The notes beneath the pieces are model-generated. The model searched no databases, had not been told where the DNA came from, and saw nothing but the letters and a program-made list of their open reading frames with translations. A DNA stretch of 64,000 nt from Spinellus fusiger (lineage: Eukaryota > Mucoromycota > Mucoromycetes > Mucorales > Phycomycetaceae), in assembly GCA_025094145.1 (NCBI GenBank), contig JALLLS010000005.1, positions 620,001 through 684,000 on the forward strand. The letters are read 5' to 3'. Positions 12,575-24,597 of this stretch are shown piece by piece. Each line of letters begins with the position of its first letter. The stretch's first letter is position 1. The position numbers and the translations under genes were made by a program.

Positions 12575-13117
12575 TATGACTTTCAATTTTGTGTGTGGAT
12601 TTTATATTTTATGATTTTTAGAGCTTGGAGGAGAGTGGAACCTTTGGTGAGGGATTGCCCATATTCATTTCAGCAGTGGAATTTTATAAGAGTCTGGAGA
12701 CGGTAGAGGAAACAAGAGGAGAGAAGAATAGTTGATCTTAGAAGACGTTGAGCCAGTGGTGGTGCCAGAGTGCAAACAGGAAACAGCTGCAAATGGTGAT
12801 AGTAGGAAGGGGAGATTTTGAGCGAGGTAAGAATAGTGAGAAAAAGGCCCCTCGAATGCTAGACAAAGTGGGCGTTATACTATAGTGTGTGGACCAGTAG
12901 GAAGACCAAGCCGAGAAATTGGTGGGGCATAGGAAGAAAAGATGTTCCAATGTGTCTTCTTCCCTATGACATATGGGGTATAAGGTAGTGGGAAACAGGT
13001 AGGGGATGATGGCATGTGGAAAGGAGCGGAAAGGAGGTTTCTTGTGGAGAATACAGTACCATAGAGTGCGGAATTGATAGTGAATTTGGAAGGACTAAAA
13101 GGAACGCCACTGGTTAG
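12575..13117 (-). pseudogene. LINE ORF2 C-terminal remnant (zf-RVT type)
   Basis: Minus-strand fragments in two frames combine into the zinc-binding end of a plant/fungal-type LINE reverse transcriptase. They are a Trp/Leu-rich stretch (YGTVFSTRNLL), a Cys/His segment with HWNIF, then EHLFFLCPTNFSAWSSYW and a final ALWHHHW. This matches the arrangement of the zf-RVT domain (CPxC..EExxEHLFFxCP..xxW). At least one frameshift separates the halves. It differs from the CCHC LINE elsewhere in the window and is cut at 13118 by a Tc1 insertion. Confidence 0.6.
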
Positions 13118-14413
13118 TAAAGTGACCCGACAAATGTAATCGATGGTTTTAAATGTAGATTTCCTTTTTTTTGGATTCATACTTTATTTTAATAGTTATG
13201 ACTTCATGAATTCATTAGCTAAAGACATAAAAATTTCAATAGATACATAGAAGAGTGTTTATAAGATAAGAAGAAAATTTTATTACAAGGCTACTTAATA
13301 GCCACTATGGCTACCCTTGGCATCAATGACGGCCTGGCATCTCCGCCCCATGCTGGCAATGAGGGTGTCTGTTACTTCTTTCAATATTCTACCCCATTCC
13401 AACATCAAGGCCGCCTCCAACTTCTCCTTGGCGGTATACACCATCCTGTCCTTCCAGATGACATTATTGAGGTGGGCCCATAGATGCTCAACTGGATTGA
13501 GATCGGGACTTTGTGAGGGCCAGTATGGAAGAGTTTCTACACTCTTTGCTGCCTTCCATTCTCGAGTTTTTTATTAATTTTATAGGGTCTAACATTGTCC
13601 TCCTGTAGGTGGTAACTGACTACAGAGTCTAGAAGGGAGAGATGCTTGAGTTCAGGGCAGTAGGCTTCTCCTTAGACATTGATATACTTGTCGGAGTTTA
13701 TAAATACTACTACAATTCATCTCCCAACGCCCTCCCTACTGAAGCAGCCCCATATTATCACTCCACCACCTCCAAACTTCCTTGTTTCCATAAAATTCTT
13801 TGGGTCAAAGGTCGTGCCATAGTGTCTGATGATTTATACCTTCTGTCATAGCTCATGAGATTGACTCTAGACTCATCGGACCAGACGACCTCACACCACT
13901 GCTCATGGGTCCAGTTGACGTGCTCACGGGCCCACTGGAGTCTTACCTTTATGCTATTCTTTATGTAAATTTATAAAAGGCTTGACTACCAGACTGATTG
14001 AATGGAATACTATTTCCTCAAAGTATTTCTTCAAGGTTGATCTTGATACCTTGATGGCCATGCTTGCCCCAATGGCTACTCTGGCCTAGTAGGAGTTGCC
14101 CATTACTTTTATTAACCACTGGAGAACCCTATTGTCCAACCTTCTCTTTCTGATACTCTTGGATGGGGCGTCAGCTTGGCTAGTTTCCTTATAATGTTTT
14201 ACTATTTCTCTCACAGTGGAGGCAAGCACGTTAAACATACGAGATGCCTCGGCGATGGCAGTGTTCATATCCAGCACCTTATGCAAGATGGTTGAACAAG
14301 TTTCAAAGCTGGTGTACTTTTCATACATCTTGGGAGTTTTGAAAATATTTTTGGTATTGTTAGATGAGTCATACATTATGTGAAAAAGTAGTTACTTATT
14401 GAGGGTCACTTTA
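13118..14413 (-). mobile_element. Tc1/mariner element, copy 3 (degenerate)
   Basis: Close relative of the element at 22950-24271, in opposite orientation. The left end matches its TIR (TAAAGTGACCCGACAAATG...). The right end keeps only the outer bases (GGGTCACTTTA). The minus strand encodes a Tc1 transposase in pieces. The HTH-bearing N terminus is at 14086-14376 (LDMNTAIAEASRMFNVLAST..VREIVKHY), and the C terminus around 13300-13560 ends in MGRRCQAVIDAKGSHSGY, with stops between. Terminal TA dinucleotides fit the mariner target. Inactive. Confidence 0.85.
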
Positions 14414-15593
14414 CTAAAATAATTTTACACAACAATGCTTTACACCTTAATTGAAATTAGTGAATGAATTCAATCATGTTTAAAGAAAACTTTCTCTTAG
14501 ATTTTAAAATAGACATTAAAATTTGTGATCAGAAATCAAAATAAAGTAGACAAGTTTTTGCCAGTATCCGAGTGATTATTAAAGTTAATTTTTAAATTAT
14601 ATTTCAGAGGAGAAAATAGACATTAAGTAAGGGATAGAGAATGGTTGTAAAAATTGAGGCATCGTATCCATGTCTTTGAGTATTATAGTAATTGCTAAGC
14701 CCTGTTTAAAAACAAAACAAACATTTTTTTTTAAAAAAAAAAGATCATATGGAATGTTCACCACATTCTATAGTGTCCAAATTAAATGCATTCGGTGAAT
14801 AATAGCAAAAAAACTTCACACTGCAAGTGATAGTATAGTCGCGATCGATTATTAGTCTAGTACTGGCTACATGAACTCTAAAGAGGATTGGAAGGCATAA
14901 GCGTCGGAGAACAAACATAGAGACATTCAGTTCACTTTATGATTTTTTGTATGAAGATCATTGACTTCCACTTAGTGGTATTGCTTTATACTTTTGCATT
15001 TCAAGTGTTTTATGTTTATATCATTATTTTCTCACAAGGTAAAAAACACCCAATGAGAGACTGGCTTACAGTACTCGCTAAATAAAATACTTTAAACAGT
15101 ATGATATCGTACCATACATTCACGTGACCTTAATTGAAGCGGAGAACGACAAACTATTTTAGTGATTATATATAATAAAGTATACATTGTAACCACTAAA
15201 ATGTACTATAGCTATATATGTTGTTAGATTATATTAATTAATAGAGATATGTTTATCACTTGTATAGTGCTTATTGACTGAAAAATCTAGCACTTTATTA
15301 GCAGGGATATATATCTAACTCAGATTCTTTTCTTAATTTAACACGCTGCTGAAAATTGGGATAAGACATGGTCTCATTTTTAAGAGATTGTCTTTTCATG
15401 ATGTAATCAACAGATTCTATAGGCTATTAAGATAGTATAAAAATCAATGAGAAAAAAAATAATTAAAAAATCAAATTGATATACTAGTTATTCTCTAAAA
15501 CACACTTTTTGCCTTGCATTCTTGGCAATACATTGTCATTATTCTTTTATCAATCATAAACTAAGATTCTTTCATTACAAGTAGAAATCTAAA
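14414..15593. other. AT-rich intergenic DNA upstream of the cyclase
   Basis: Apart from the diverged LINE tail at 14840-15102 I see no gene. It includes homopolymer A/T runs near 14720 and a GCGATCGATT string near 14840. Confidence 0.5.
14840..15102 (+). repeat. Diverged LINE 3' tail, copy 4
   Basis: No coding part remains. The end (GCATTTCAAGTGTTTTATGT ... CACCCAATG ... AATAAAATACTTTAAACAGTA) parallels base by base the 3' UTR of the three LINE copies (GTATTTGAAGTGTTTTAATGT ... GCCCAATG ... AAAATACTTTGAACTGTA). It is an older or different subfamily. Confidence 0.5.
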
Positions 15594-18500
15594 ATGACCA
15601 ATATTGCACCATTTATTCCAAAGGTAATAACACTTTCTATTGTAAAGCTCAGGATCATTGTTAAAGTGTTTCTTCTAAACCATATTTGCTTGCATAAAGT
15701 ATGTACGACTGTTACATTCTGAAAACGATTCCATCGAGATACCTTATAGTGAAACTCAGTTTGGTGTTGTAGTGATGGTTGATATTGTTGGTAAGATTGA
15801 GTGATACAATCATGCTTAAATACTCACTGAGTGTAACGTTTAATGATCGAAGGCTTTAGCAAGGTATGAATATTCTTTTGCTTTGCTTTGCATTGTATTT
15901 AAACCCAAACTTATTCACACCATGTTTATCTGAGAAGCTAACAACACTAGCTTCTGAAAAAAGTCAATCGGGTGCAGAGGCAATATCAATGGAAATTGGG
16001 GCTTACATGGGTGAAGTAAGTTTAGACATTTAGGCTGGTTGTAAGCAAAACAGTGTTCTTAAATTAAAAATTCAAGTGCATACAAGTGATCGAGTATTTT
16101 GGTGGAGATGTAGTCAAGGTAAATACAGATAAATATAACTATTTGCCCCGTGATACAATCTGATTGGTTGGATAGTTTCTTGGAGATGCAGTTCTTGTAT
16201 GTTTTCAACAGAATCTAGGTGGTCGACGCCCCTCTGTAAATAGTTCTATTGGTAGCGAAGACACTTTAAAGTCTAGCAATGAGCGTATAAAGAGCCGTCT
16301 CGTCAGGAAAGCTATAGAGTGTAGCCTTCAACTTATTTCACGACTATCACATTACCAGATCTACCTTACCGCCGAAGAAAGGTCTCGACGTCGAAGATCG
16401 AGCGCTACTGCCGTACAAAAAGATCAAGAAACTCTACCTAAAAAAACTGCTGTTATTAGTACATATGATACTTCTAAGCAAGAAAATACGGCTTTAGAAC
16501 ATGAAGATAAACACCCAGAGGAAAAAAACGCAACAGGCGGTAGCTGGCGAAATTTTAATTTCTTCAGTGACAAAAGAAAAAAAAGCACTGCAACATCTTC
16601 ATCTACATCTAGATGTCTGAGCGCGTCAAGTGATAAGTCTAGTAATCGAGAAAAAGGAGGGATTGAATTGGAGCTTCATATTGGTCTCTCATGTGGAGAT
16701 GTCACTAACATCGTTATTGGAGATATTGGATCGGACACTTTTCCATTTTCTGGATACACCCCCCCTCTACAATCACCATGCTCTATTGAAGATCAGAAAG
16801 CATCCCCTGATAACGGCCTTTTAGAATATAAAGGTCGCCTTGAATATACTATTGGTGGTCCAGTAGTAGATGCTCTTGATATTACACTTTCAATAGCAAA
16901 AGCTGGAGAGTTATGCATTACACAACAGGCATTTGAAATTGCACATAATCAATTAATGAATTTGGAATATGAGTTACGTAATAATCTCTATATTGTTCGA
17001 AGCCCACAAAGTCAACTTAATCCCAAGAAGGCTGAGAGCTCTTTACGATCAAAGCGAGTAATTTTCCAGCAAAGCTTTGGTGATCATCTCGAACCACCAA
17101 ATATATTTTCGGAGCCGCTAGTCCCGCGTACACGAAATGCAGATCTTCAAAATATAGCAGTTGATACAAATCCACATTATTTCAAATATCTTAGTCGAAG
17201 TTCACTTTATAGACTTCAGTACAGTGAATCAGGTGAACTCATAGCTCAATTCCGAGATGCAACAATTATGTTCATCAGTCTAGGAAAAGTTGAAGTAGAT
17301 ACAGAAGAAGGACTGAATTCTGTTCAAAAAGCTTTCTTAGCATGCCTCAATGTGCTCTCAAAATATGAAGGTTTGTATTTATTTATCATATAGTATATAT
17401 CATACTAAAATACAGATGAATGATTGAAACCTACAATTCACTAGGCATGCTACAACAATTTGCAATAGACGATAAAGGTGAGTATGAGCCCATAATTATT
17501 TAGTTATAAGACATAAGACATACACATTAAACAAACTTAACTAGGTGCAACTGCATTAGCTGTCTTTGGACTCCCACCATTTTCACACGAATGTGAAGCA
17601 ACATTTGCAGCTAAAGCGGCTATTGAGCTGCGTGACGAGTATATGTCCCAAAACTTGAAAAGTTTTGCCATTTCACTTGCTACTGATATTATTTTTACTG
17701 CAGTTGTACCCAAGAACAATATTTATCGAAGAGATCCTGGCATTGCCGGTGATTCAATTGTGCTTGCCGTACGTCTGTTAAAAGTCAATTCTTCACAACA
17801 CAGTGTTGTTTGTGATCTAGCGACTAGACAACAACTAGGCAATACGTGCGAATTTATAGATCTTGGAGAAAAAATTGTAAAGGGAAAATCAAAGCCGATC
17901 AGAGTCTATGAAATCTCTAATTTTGAATATATGGAGACAAAAAGATACTCAATGCAGAGTATGAAGGCCAGTGCAGACTTTATAGGCTATGGTTTTGAGA
18001 AAGAAGAAGCAGCCGATTTTTTCAGGGAGTGGAATAGAGAAAAAGACCATCATACTTTAGTTATCTCTGGGGCCCCTGGAGTTGGAAAGAGTTACTTTTG
18101 CAAGATGATGTACAATGCAGCTTCACAGAACAATATTGTGTGCTGGTAAGTACAACGAACCACAATTATTGTATATGGGCAACTTTATCTTAACATGTTT
18201 TTCTATACATTTATAAATAGCTGGTCAACCACAACAGAAGGTAGGTTTTTATAATCACTTGAAAAATTTAGTCTAATTCTTATGTACTATCTAGTTGAGA
18301 AAAGCTCAAAGTTTTATTTAATCAGGAATCTGATGCTCATTCTTTTTGAAAAGATCGATTCGGAGAATTTTCCTTCCACTGATTTGTCCAACAGACCTTC
18401 GTTAGGAAATGAGTCTTCCGGGACTTCATACACTGATTCATTTTCATTGAAAAATTGTAGTGGAAGCCCTGATTTTTCTATCAGAAGTGCATACTCCACA

Positions 18501-21500
18501 CACATTATTGGATACAATGAATGGTCAAAGCGTCCTACATCATATCCTTCAAACTCTTCAACTTCTTCAGCGTCCTTTAAAGCATACCACGAGATAAACC
18601 AAGGAATTATCGATCTTATAAAACGGTGCTTAGTCAAATGTGGCGAAAGTAAAAGCTACCTACCACTATTCAAAATTATTTTTACAACCCTCTCCGAAGT
18701 TAAAGAAAACAAACAAACAAATCATCTAGATGGACGAGCGCGCGATCTTATTTTGTGTGGTGTTATTACAAGAATGATAAACTATGCTTCAAGACAAGTT
18801 AGTCTTCTTCTCGTCTGCGATGATGTACAATGTAAGTCTTGTATTTATTTTTTATTTTCTTGCTGGAGTATTGTCATTTCCTTTATTAAGATTATTTTAG
18901 GGGCTGACTCTGCATCAGTAACTTTTTTGCAAAAAATACACGAGAGTTGTAAAAATATTATGCTTCTAATAGCTTCACGTCCCATTCAAGACTATAATTT
19001 GACATTTATGAAAGTGTTTTCAAATTTTGGAAAATACAGAAATATCTGTCTGTCTGGACTAAATCAAGCCGACATTGGAGAAGTTATTATGCAAACATTT
19101 GGTTCGGGCGTTACCAAAATCAGTCTAGACATTGTTAAAATTATCCAGGTAAGTCATCAGTTGATAATATATATATTTAAATTATTAATTATAATATTCA
19201 TATATACAGAAACGCACAAGTGGTAATCCGTTATATGTCAAGTAAGATATACTGTGCTAATAACGAAATAAAGAGTGTATACGACCTTCAATTAATACAT
19301 ATACCATGTAGAAGTTTAGCAATCACCTTGAAAGACTTCAACCACGTAACTGTAGTAGACAAAAAGCTTGTTTATAACAACAACAGTGCTCTTGACTTGT
19401 ACAGCTTTATGGGAAATCTCAACTACATGCGACTCATTAAAATGCAGTATGATAAACTGAATGCTGAATTTCAAGAGTTCCTTGCTGTAAGTGCTAGTGC
19501 TAATAGTATGTTATGATATTCTTACATTTTAATTGATTTATGTAGATCGCTAGTTGCCTTGATCAAACATTTTCCATGCAAGAAATCCTTGTAGTGATCT
19601 CTAAAAATAATCGAATTTTTAAAGACACAGATGCAAGAGAGATATGGGGGAAAATCAAATTCTATGACATTTATAACTTTCTCCAAAAATCACAGACTGA
19701 AGATCTAGCTGATGAAAGATTCGAGGTTTATACCTTCTACCATATCACAATTCCGCAGTGTATTTATGACAGAATATCATACGAAAAACGTATAGCCACA
19801 CACAGTATGTTCGCCGACTACTACGAGACAATGTTGACAAATGAAAACTGCCACGAGTTGCTAGGAAAGATTACCCGGCATTACTTGGGAACAAATATAA
19901 TATCAAAACAGCTGGAATACCTAGAGAAGTCAGCAGATTTTAATATGAACGTTTTTCTTATACCTGAAGCAACCTCCAACTTGCAGAATATTGTCAAAAT
20001 CTTGAACGCAAATGAAGATGTATATAATAATTTTGGACAAATACATATGAGCGATATATGCCGAAAACTTGGTCAATGTTTTACTGCCAGAACAAAATTT
20101 GATGAAGGTGAACACTATCTCACTATGGCCTTAGATCATCTAAGTGAGCCATGGCCAAAAACTGAATTTCAATTCTTGTGGAAGTATTGGAAAAATCGTG
20201 CAGATCAATATCGACATCGCAAATTTGGCTCCATAAAATCTTTCAAAGGAAGTGACAAGATAAAAATATGGAAACGCATCATTGATATTATGAAAGCTTT
20301 ATCCAGTATTTATTTTTATAAGGGGAATGGTCGTGGCTTTATGTACACATGCATTGCTGGGCTTAATATATGTGAAAGTCTCGATGAAGGTGGACCCGAC
20401 TATGCTTTATTTCTGGCTAGAAATGCTCTTTTATCTTGGATGAATGATAAAAAAGAAAAAAGTATCTTTTATATTTCAAAGTCCCTGAGAATCATAGACA
20501 AGTGTGTTGATCCCGGAACACTTCTTATATGTGCCCATCTATGCTTTGCCGCCGGAAAGTACCAAAATGCAAGAGGATTGCTTTACCGATCTATCGAGGC
20601 TTCTCAGACTTTAGGAGTCATCGTTGATTTTCAGTCTTTCTACTGTTCCGTAGGACTTTTAGTTACTATGGGCATATTTCAAGGCAATCTAAATAGCTCA
20701 GAGAAGGATATGGGATTGTTGAAGCGAATGGCTACTACTGCACACAATAATGGAGACTACGAAGTGGAAGTTTGGATTGGTGTCTATAACATTGCTAATG
20801 CTATTGTTATGAACAACTTGGATGATTGTCTGACTTCTGTTTCTTTAATTGAAGCCCACATTAGCAAGACTCAGAGATATAATTGTATTGCCATTCATGG
20901 AACACTTGCATGTTACTATGCAAAGATCAAAAACCACGAAATGGCCCAATTCCAGATACAGGCATTGCTTGCTATTATCCCAGAGTTTACAAAAACACGT
21001 AATGTGTAAATTACAGTATAATTGATTAGTCTAACGTATTGCTAATGATTTTTAGCCAACATTTTCCCGATCCTGGGGTTAATATTTGTTATCATGGGAC
21101 TCGCGATAATGATAGAAGACCACGAAGTTGATATTACGGGCTTTAAGACAGCTGAAAACTACGAGAAGTTTATTCAAGGAATTATAAAAATCAATCATGC
21201 ATTCCAACTCGTTAAATACTGGGAGTTCACACAACCATGCCTTTACCTTGCAAGAGCCCTTCCATTTATCCTTACAAATAGGATTGTTGAGGGATATACA
21301 GTAAGCTAATTCTTATAGATATAATAACAATACTAACAAAGCATTAAAAGGTTCTTAATCACGGTATATCAGAGATGCACTATATCGAAGAAATATCCTT
21401 TCTTAAAGCATATTATTGGTCTTTCCTCGGAAAGTATGCTTTCAAGAGTTCCGAAAGAATCAACTGGACAGATAAAGCCATAAAAGAATTCAGACATCTG

Positions 21501-21605
21501 GGTATTCCATACAGCATTTATTGCAACCCCAGTCCTGAAAAAAGTAACGTCAAGGGAACCATCGCTTCTTTAGTGGAAATCAACATAGCACAGGAAAACT
21601 CTTAA
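15594..21605 (+). CDS. Soluble (ADCY10-type) class III adenylyl cyclase
   Basis: Predicted to make cAMP from ATP. It splices into 16 exons, all in phase, giving about 1680 residues (human ADCY10 about 1610). Exon 1 is 10 codons; exon 3 (15853-15863) is only 11 bases. Cyclase domain C1: MVDIVGFSK (metal Asp, spanning exons 2-3), then FGGDVVKFLGDAVLVCF with the second metal Asp and the adenine-side Lys. A Ser/Lys-rich insert of roughly 120 residues precedes ELHIGLSCGDV. Domain C2 starts near 17240 (QFRDATIMFISLG) and includes GATALAVFGLPP. A P-loop (GAPGVGKS, near 18075) and CDDVQWAD follow, then a long helical TPR-like tail. C2 has VLAVR where active cyclases have NxxxR, so one transition-state residue is missing. 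It is not the LRR-type Cyr1 cyclase of Dikarya. Family assignment is strong; bicarbonate response is inference. Confidence 0.9.
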
Positions 21606-22949
21606 TAGCTATAGAAACTAGTTGATAAAATACGCTTTAATTGAGGTAGATAAGACTTGACACCAAAGATAGATAAACATATGCAAGAAAATATTAGATA
21701 AATTAAGTATTCTGAACCCGAAAACTAGTTTTCTTGTCGGACTAAAACACAGTTTAAGTTTTGTAGAATAGGTGGATAGACGTCACCTATTCGCATGGAC
21801 GGCTGTGGAAGACGTGGGATATGATAAAGTTGCTAAAAGTATTTACAGTAATTGAATGTTTCGGAAGAATAGTATATATAATAGCCAATTGCACATTTTA
21901 ATTAAAAAAAAAAAGAGGAAGTTATCTGAAGTCTTGGTTTCCGAATACGGGTAGTTTTACACCCAAAGGTCAAGTGTAGTTATTGGTTCTTGTTCTGTTC
22001 CTGTTTGTTCTCTTTGTCTGTCCGTTTCGTTGGTTCTTCGTTAGGAAGGTTACCTGTTTCTGTTCGTTGTAGTACCCAAGGCCCGCTACCAGAGGACCTC
22101 CATCAGACCGTCTTATCTATACCTTTTGCAGCCGTAGAGAATCGAGTTCCCCACTCCCCATACCAGAGCACCCCCCTTTATATACCAATACAAGAGCAGC
22201 CAGCCTTTCCCGAGGCCCTGCGAGTCTCAAGACGAACTCCGTTGCCCAACTATACAGTTTTATGATTATTATTTATTTATTTAAGGAAATGTATTAAGCA
22301 TTTGGTTGCATTTAAAGGCTTTAGTTGTGATATAAAATCAAACAAGACTCAAATGTTTAAAATACCTATTTAATTGATGTATCTAAAATTTGAATAGCAA
22401 TATAGTTGAATCTATACAAAGGTTAAAACAATGTACATATTTCTGAGACATTATCTTATAACTGGTTAAACCTCAACCTAAAAATATTACATTTCTATTT
22501 TATGCACTGAGTGTTAGGTGTTTGTTTATCATTCTTGTGCCCAGTGTTTTTTTCTCTTTTTCCCTTTTTCTCTTAATAGTTTATTCTCCTACATCTTATT
22601 AATAAGACTTTTTAATCAATTGTATATTTTTCCTTTTATTTATCATCCATTTAAATACATTATCCATAGAAGTTAGATAGTTCAAGGCATCATATATCAA
22701 AATGTAAAATATGTGAATGAGAGTACCTCAATGGTAAAGAACACTTGATGTCAAAAGGATTCATACTTTCACCTTTCATATCACTAGGATTGAAAACACT
22801 ATGCTCCTGTAAGTTTCCCGAAAATAGATGTTTCTACCACCATATTTAAAATCAATCAAGGCTCCAACCTGAATGTGTGTTAATACTTGCATAAGAAACT
22901 TAACCAAAAGATATTAGCTTAACTTTTTTCAAACACTATATTGTGAACA
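21606..22949. other. Intergenic DNA with a GC-richer island
   Basis: The segment about 21940-22262 is clearly less AT-rich than its surroundings. It holds a 92-codon frame (21990-22265), rich in Ser/Pro, that matches nothing I recognise. It may be a retroelement or LTR fragment. The rest, to 22949, is AT-rich with no feature. Confidence 0.4.
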
Positions 22950-24271
22950 TAAAGTGACCTGACAAATGTAATCGATGGTTTCAAATTCCAGGCTATTTTT
23001 ATACCAAAAATAATAAACATTATTCTTTCTTTCTTCATAACAATTCCTTTTCTCTAATGTCTGACTCATCCAACACTGTGAACATCTTTGCTAAGACCCT
23101 CGAGATGTATAGGAAATAGACAAGCCTCGAGACTCGTTTAGCCCATTCTCCATGAGGTGCTGAACATGAACAACACTCTGGCCAAGACATCTCGTATGTT
23201 TAATGCTCCTCCCACCACTGTAGGGGATATTGTGAGACCCTTCAAAAAGACAGGCTTGGTAGTGCCTTCTCCCAAGAGTGGCCGACAAAGAAAGTTGGAC
23301 GACAGGGTTCTCCGATGTTTGAAAAGAACAGTAATGAAGGATTCCCATCAGACCAAAATAGCCGTTAGGGCAAGCATGACCATCAAGGTATCAGACAGGA
23401 CTCTGAAGAAGTACCTTGATGAAGTGGGCTTTCACTCTTCCATTCCAGTGGGCCCATGAGCACATTGGTTGGATACTTGAGCAGTGGCAAGCGGTCGTCT
23501 GGCCTAATGAGTTTAGTGTAGAGCCAATGAGACTTAGAAAAGGCTTTAAAGTCATCAGGCAGTGTGGTGCGGCCTTTGAGTCCAAGAACTTCATGGAAAT
23601 AAAGAAGTTTGGTGATGGAGTGATGGTATGGGGCTGTTTCAGTGTGGAGGATGTTGGGAGATGGATCGTAGTGGAGGGTAGGATAAACTCCGACAAGTAC
23701 ATCGATGTCTTGGGAGAAGTCTACTGCCCTGAACTCAAGCATCTCTCCCTTATAGACTTTGTAGTCAGTTACCACCTACAGGAGGACAATGCTAGACCCT
23801 ATAAAAGTAATAAAAAACTCGAGAATGGAAGGCAGCAAAGAGTGTAGAAACTCTTCCATACTGGCCCTCACAAAGTCCCGATCTCAATCCAGTTGAGCAT
23901 CTATGGGCCCACCTCAATAATGTCATCTGGAAGGACAGGATGGTGTATACCGCCAAGGAGAAGTTGGAGGCGGCCTTGATGTTAGAATGGGGTAGAATAT
24001 CGAAGGAAGTAACAGACACCCTCATTGCCAGCATGGGGCGGAGATGCCAGGCCGTCATTGATGCCAAGGGTAGCCATAGTGGCTATTAAGTAGCCTTGTA
24101 ATAAAATTTTCTTCTTATCTTATAAACACTCTTCTATGTATCTATTGAAATTTTTATGTCTTTAGCTAATGAATTCATGAAGTTATAACACTATTAAAAT
24201 AAAGTATGAATCCAAAAAAAAAAAGGAAATCTACATTTAAAACCATCGATTACATTTGTCGGCTCACTTTA
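22950..24271 (+). mobile_element. Tc1/mariner element, copy 4, with both TIRs
   Basis: A bounded element of 1322 bases. Left TIR TAAAGTGACCTGACAAATG.. (22950) and right TIR, reversed, TAAAGTGAGCCGACAAATG.. (24271) match over about 35 bases including ATCGATGGTTT. Both ends coincide with TA. The plus strand encodes a transposase in three frames: HTH part 23157-23459 (DDRVLRCLKR), catalytic part 23416-23847, and C terminus 23840-24090 (SQSPDLNPVEHLWAHL). Asp 2 (LQEDNARPY) and the Glu (PVEHLW) are kept. The first Asp block reads VVWPNEFS instead of WSDES, so that Asp is Asn. Two frameshifts and the lost Asp make it dead, although the ends could still be mobilised in trans. Confidence 0.88.
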
Positions 24272-24597
24272 TATTACAAATATCACTGTTGTATTACATA
24301 GAACGAGTGTCTACAGTATATTGATTGTGTATTCCATTTTCTTCAGCAATATTGTTGCATTTGTTTATTGCTATGAATACTGAAGTATATGCATTAAATA
24401 GTTCCATATCTACTCCTTATCTAGCTTACAAGTAGCACACACTATTAAGAACATTTCTATCTCACTAAGACTAATATGTTATAACGCTTCCAATTCGTTA
24501 AATGCAACTTCAAATTAACAATTAAATAGTGCAAAACACTTATGGTTGCCTATGAATTAACTTGCAGGTGTATAGCAGAAATATCTTTCTGGATACC
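24272..24597. other. Short AT-rich spacer
   Basis: Probable 3' flank of the EDEM-type gene that ends at 24598 on the minus strand. No other feature is visible. Confidence 0.4.

Noticed and set aside
22720..22800. tRNA-like string (AATGGTAAAGAAC .. GGATTGAAAAC)
   Set aside because: A weak B-box-like match only; no cloverleaf with paired arms could be drawn.
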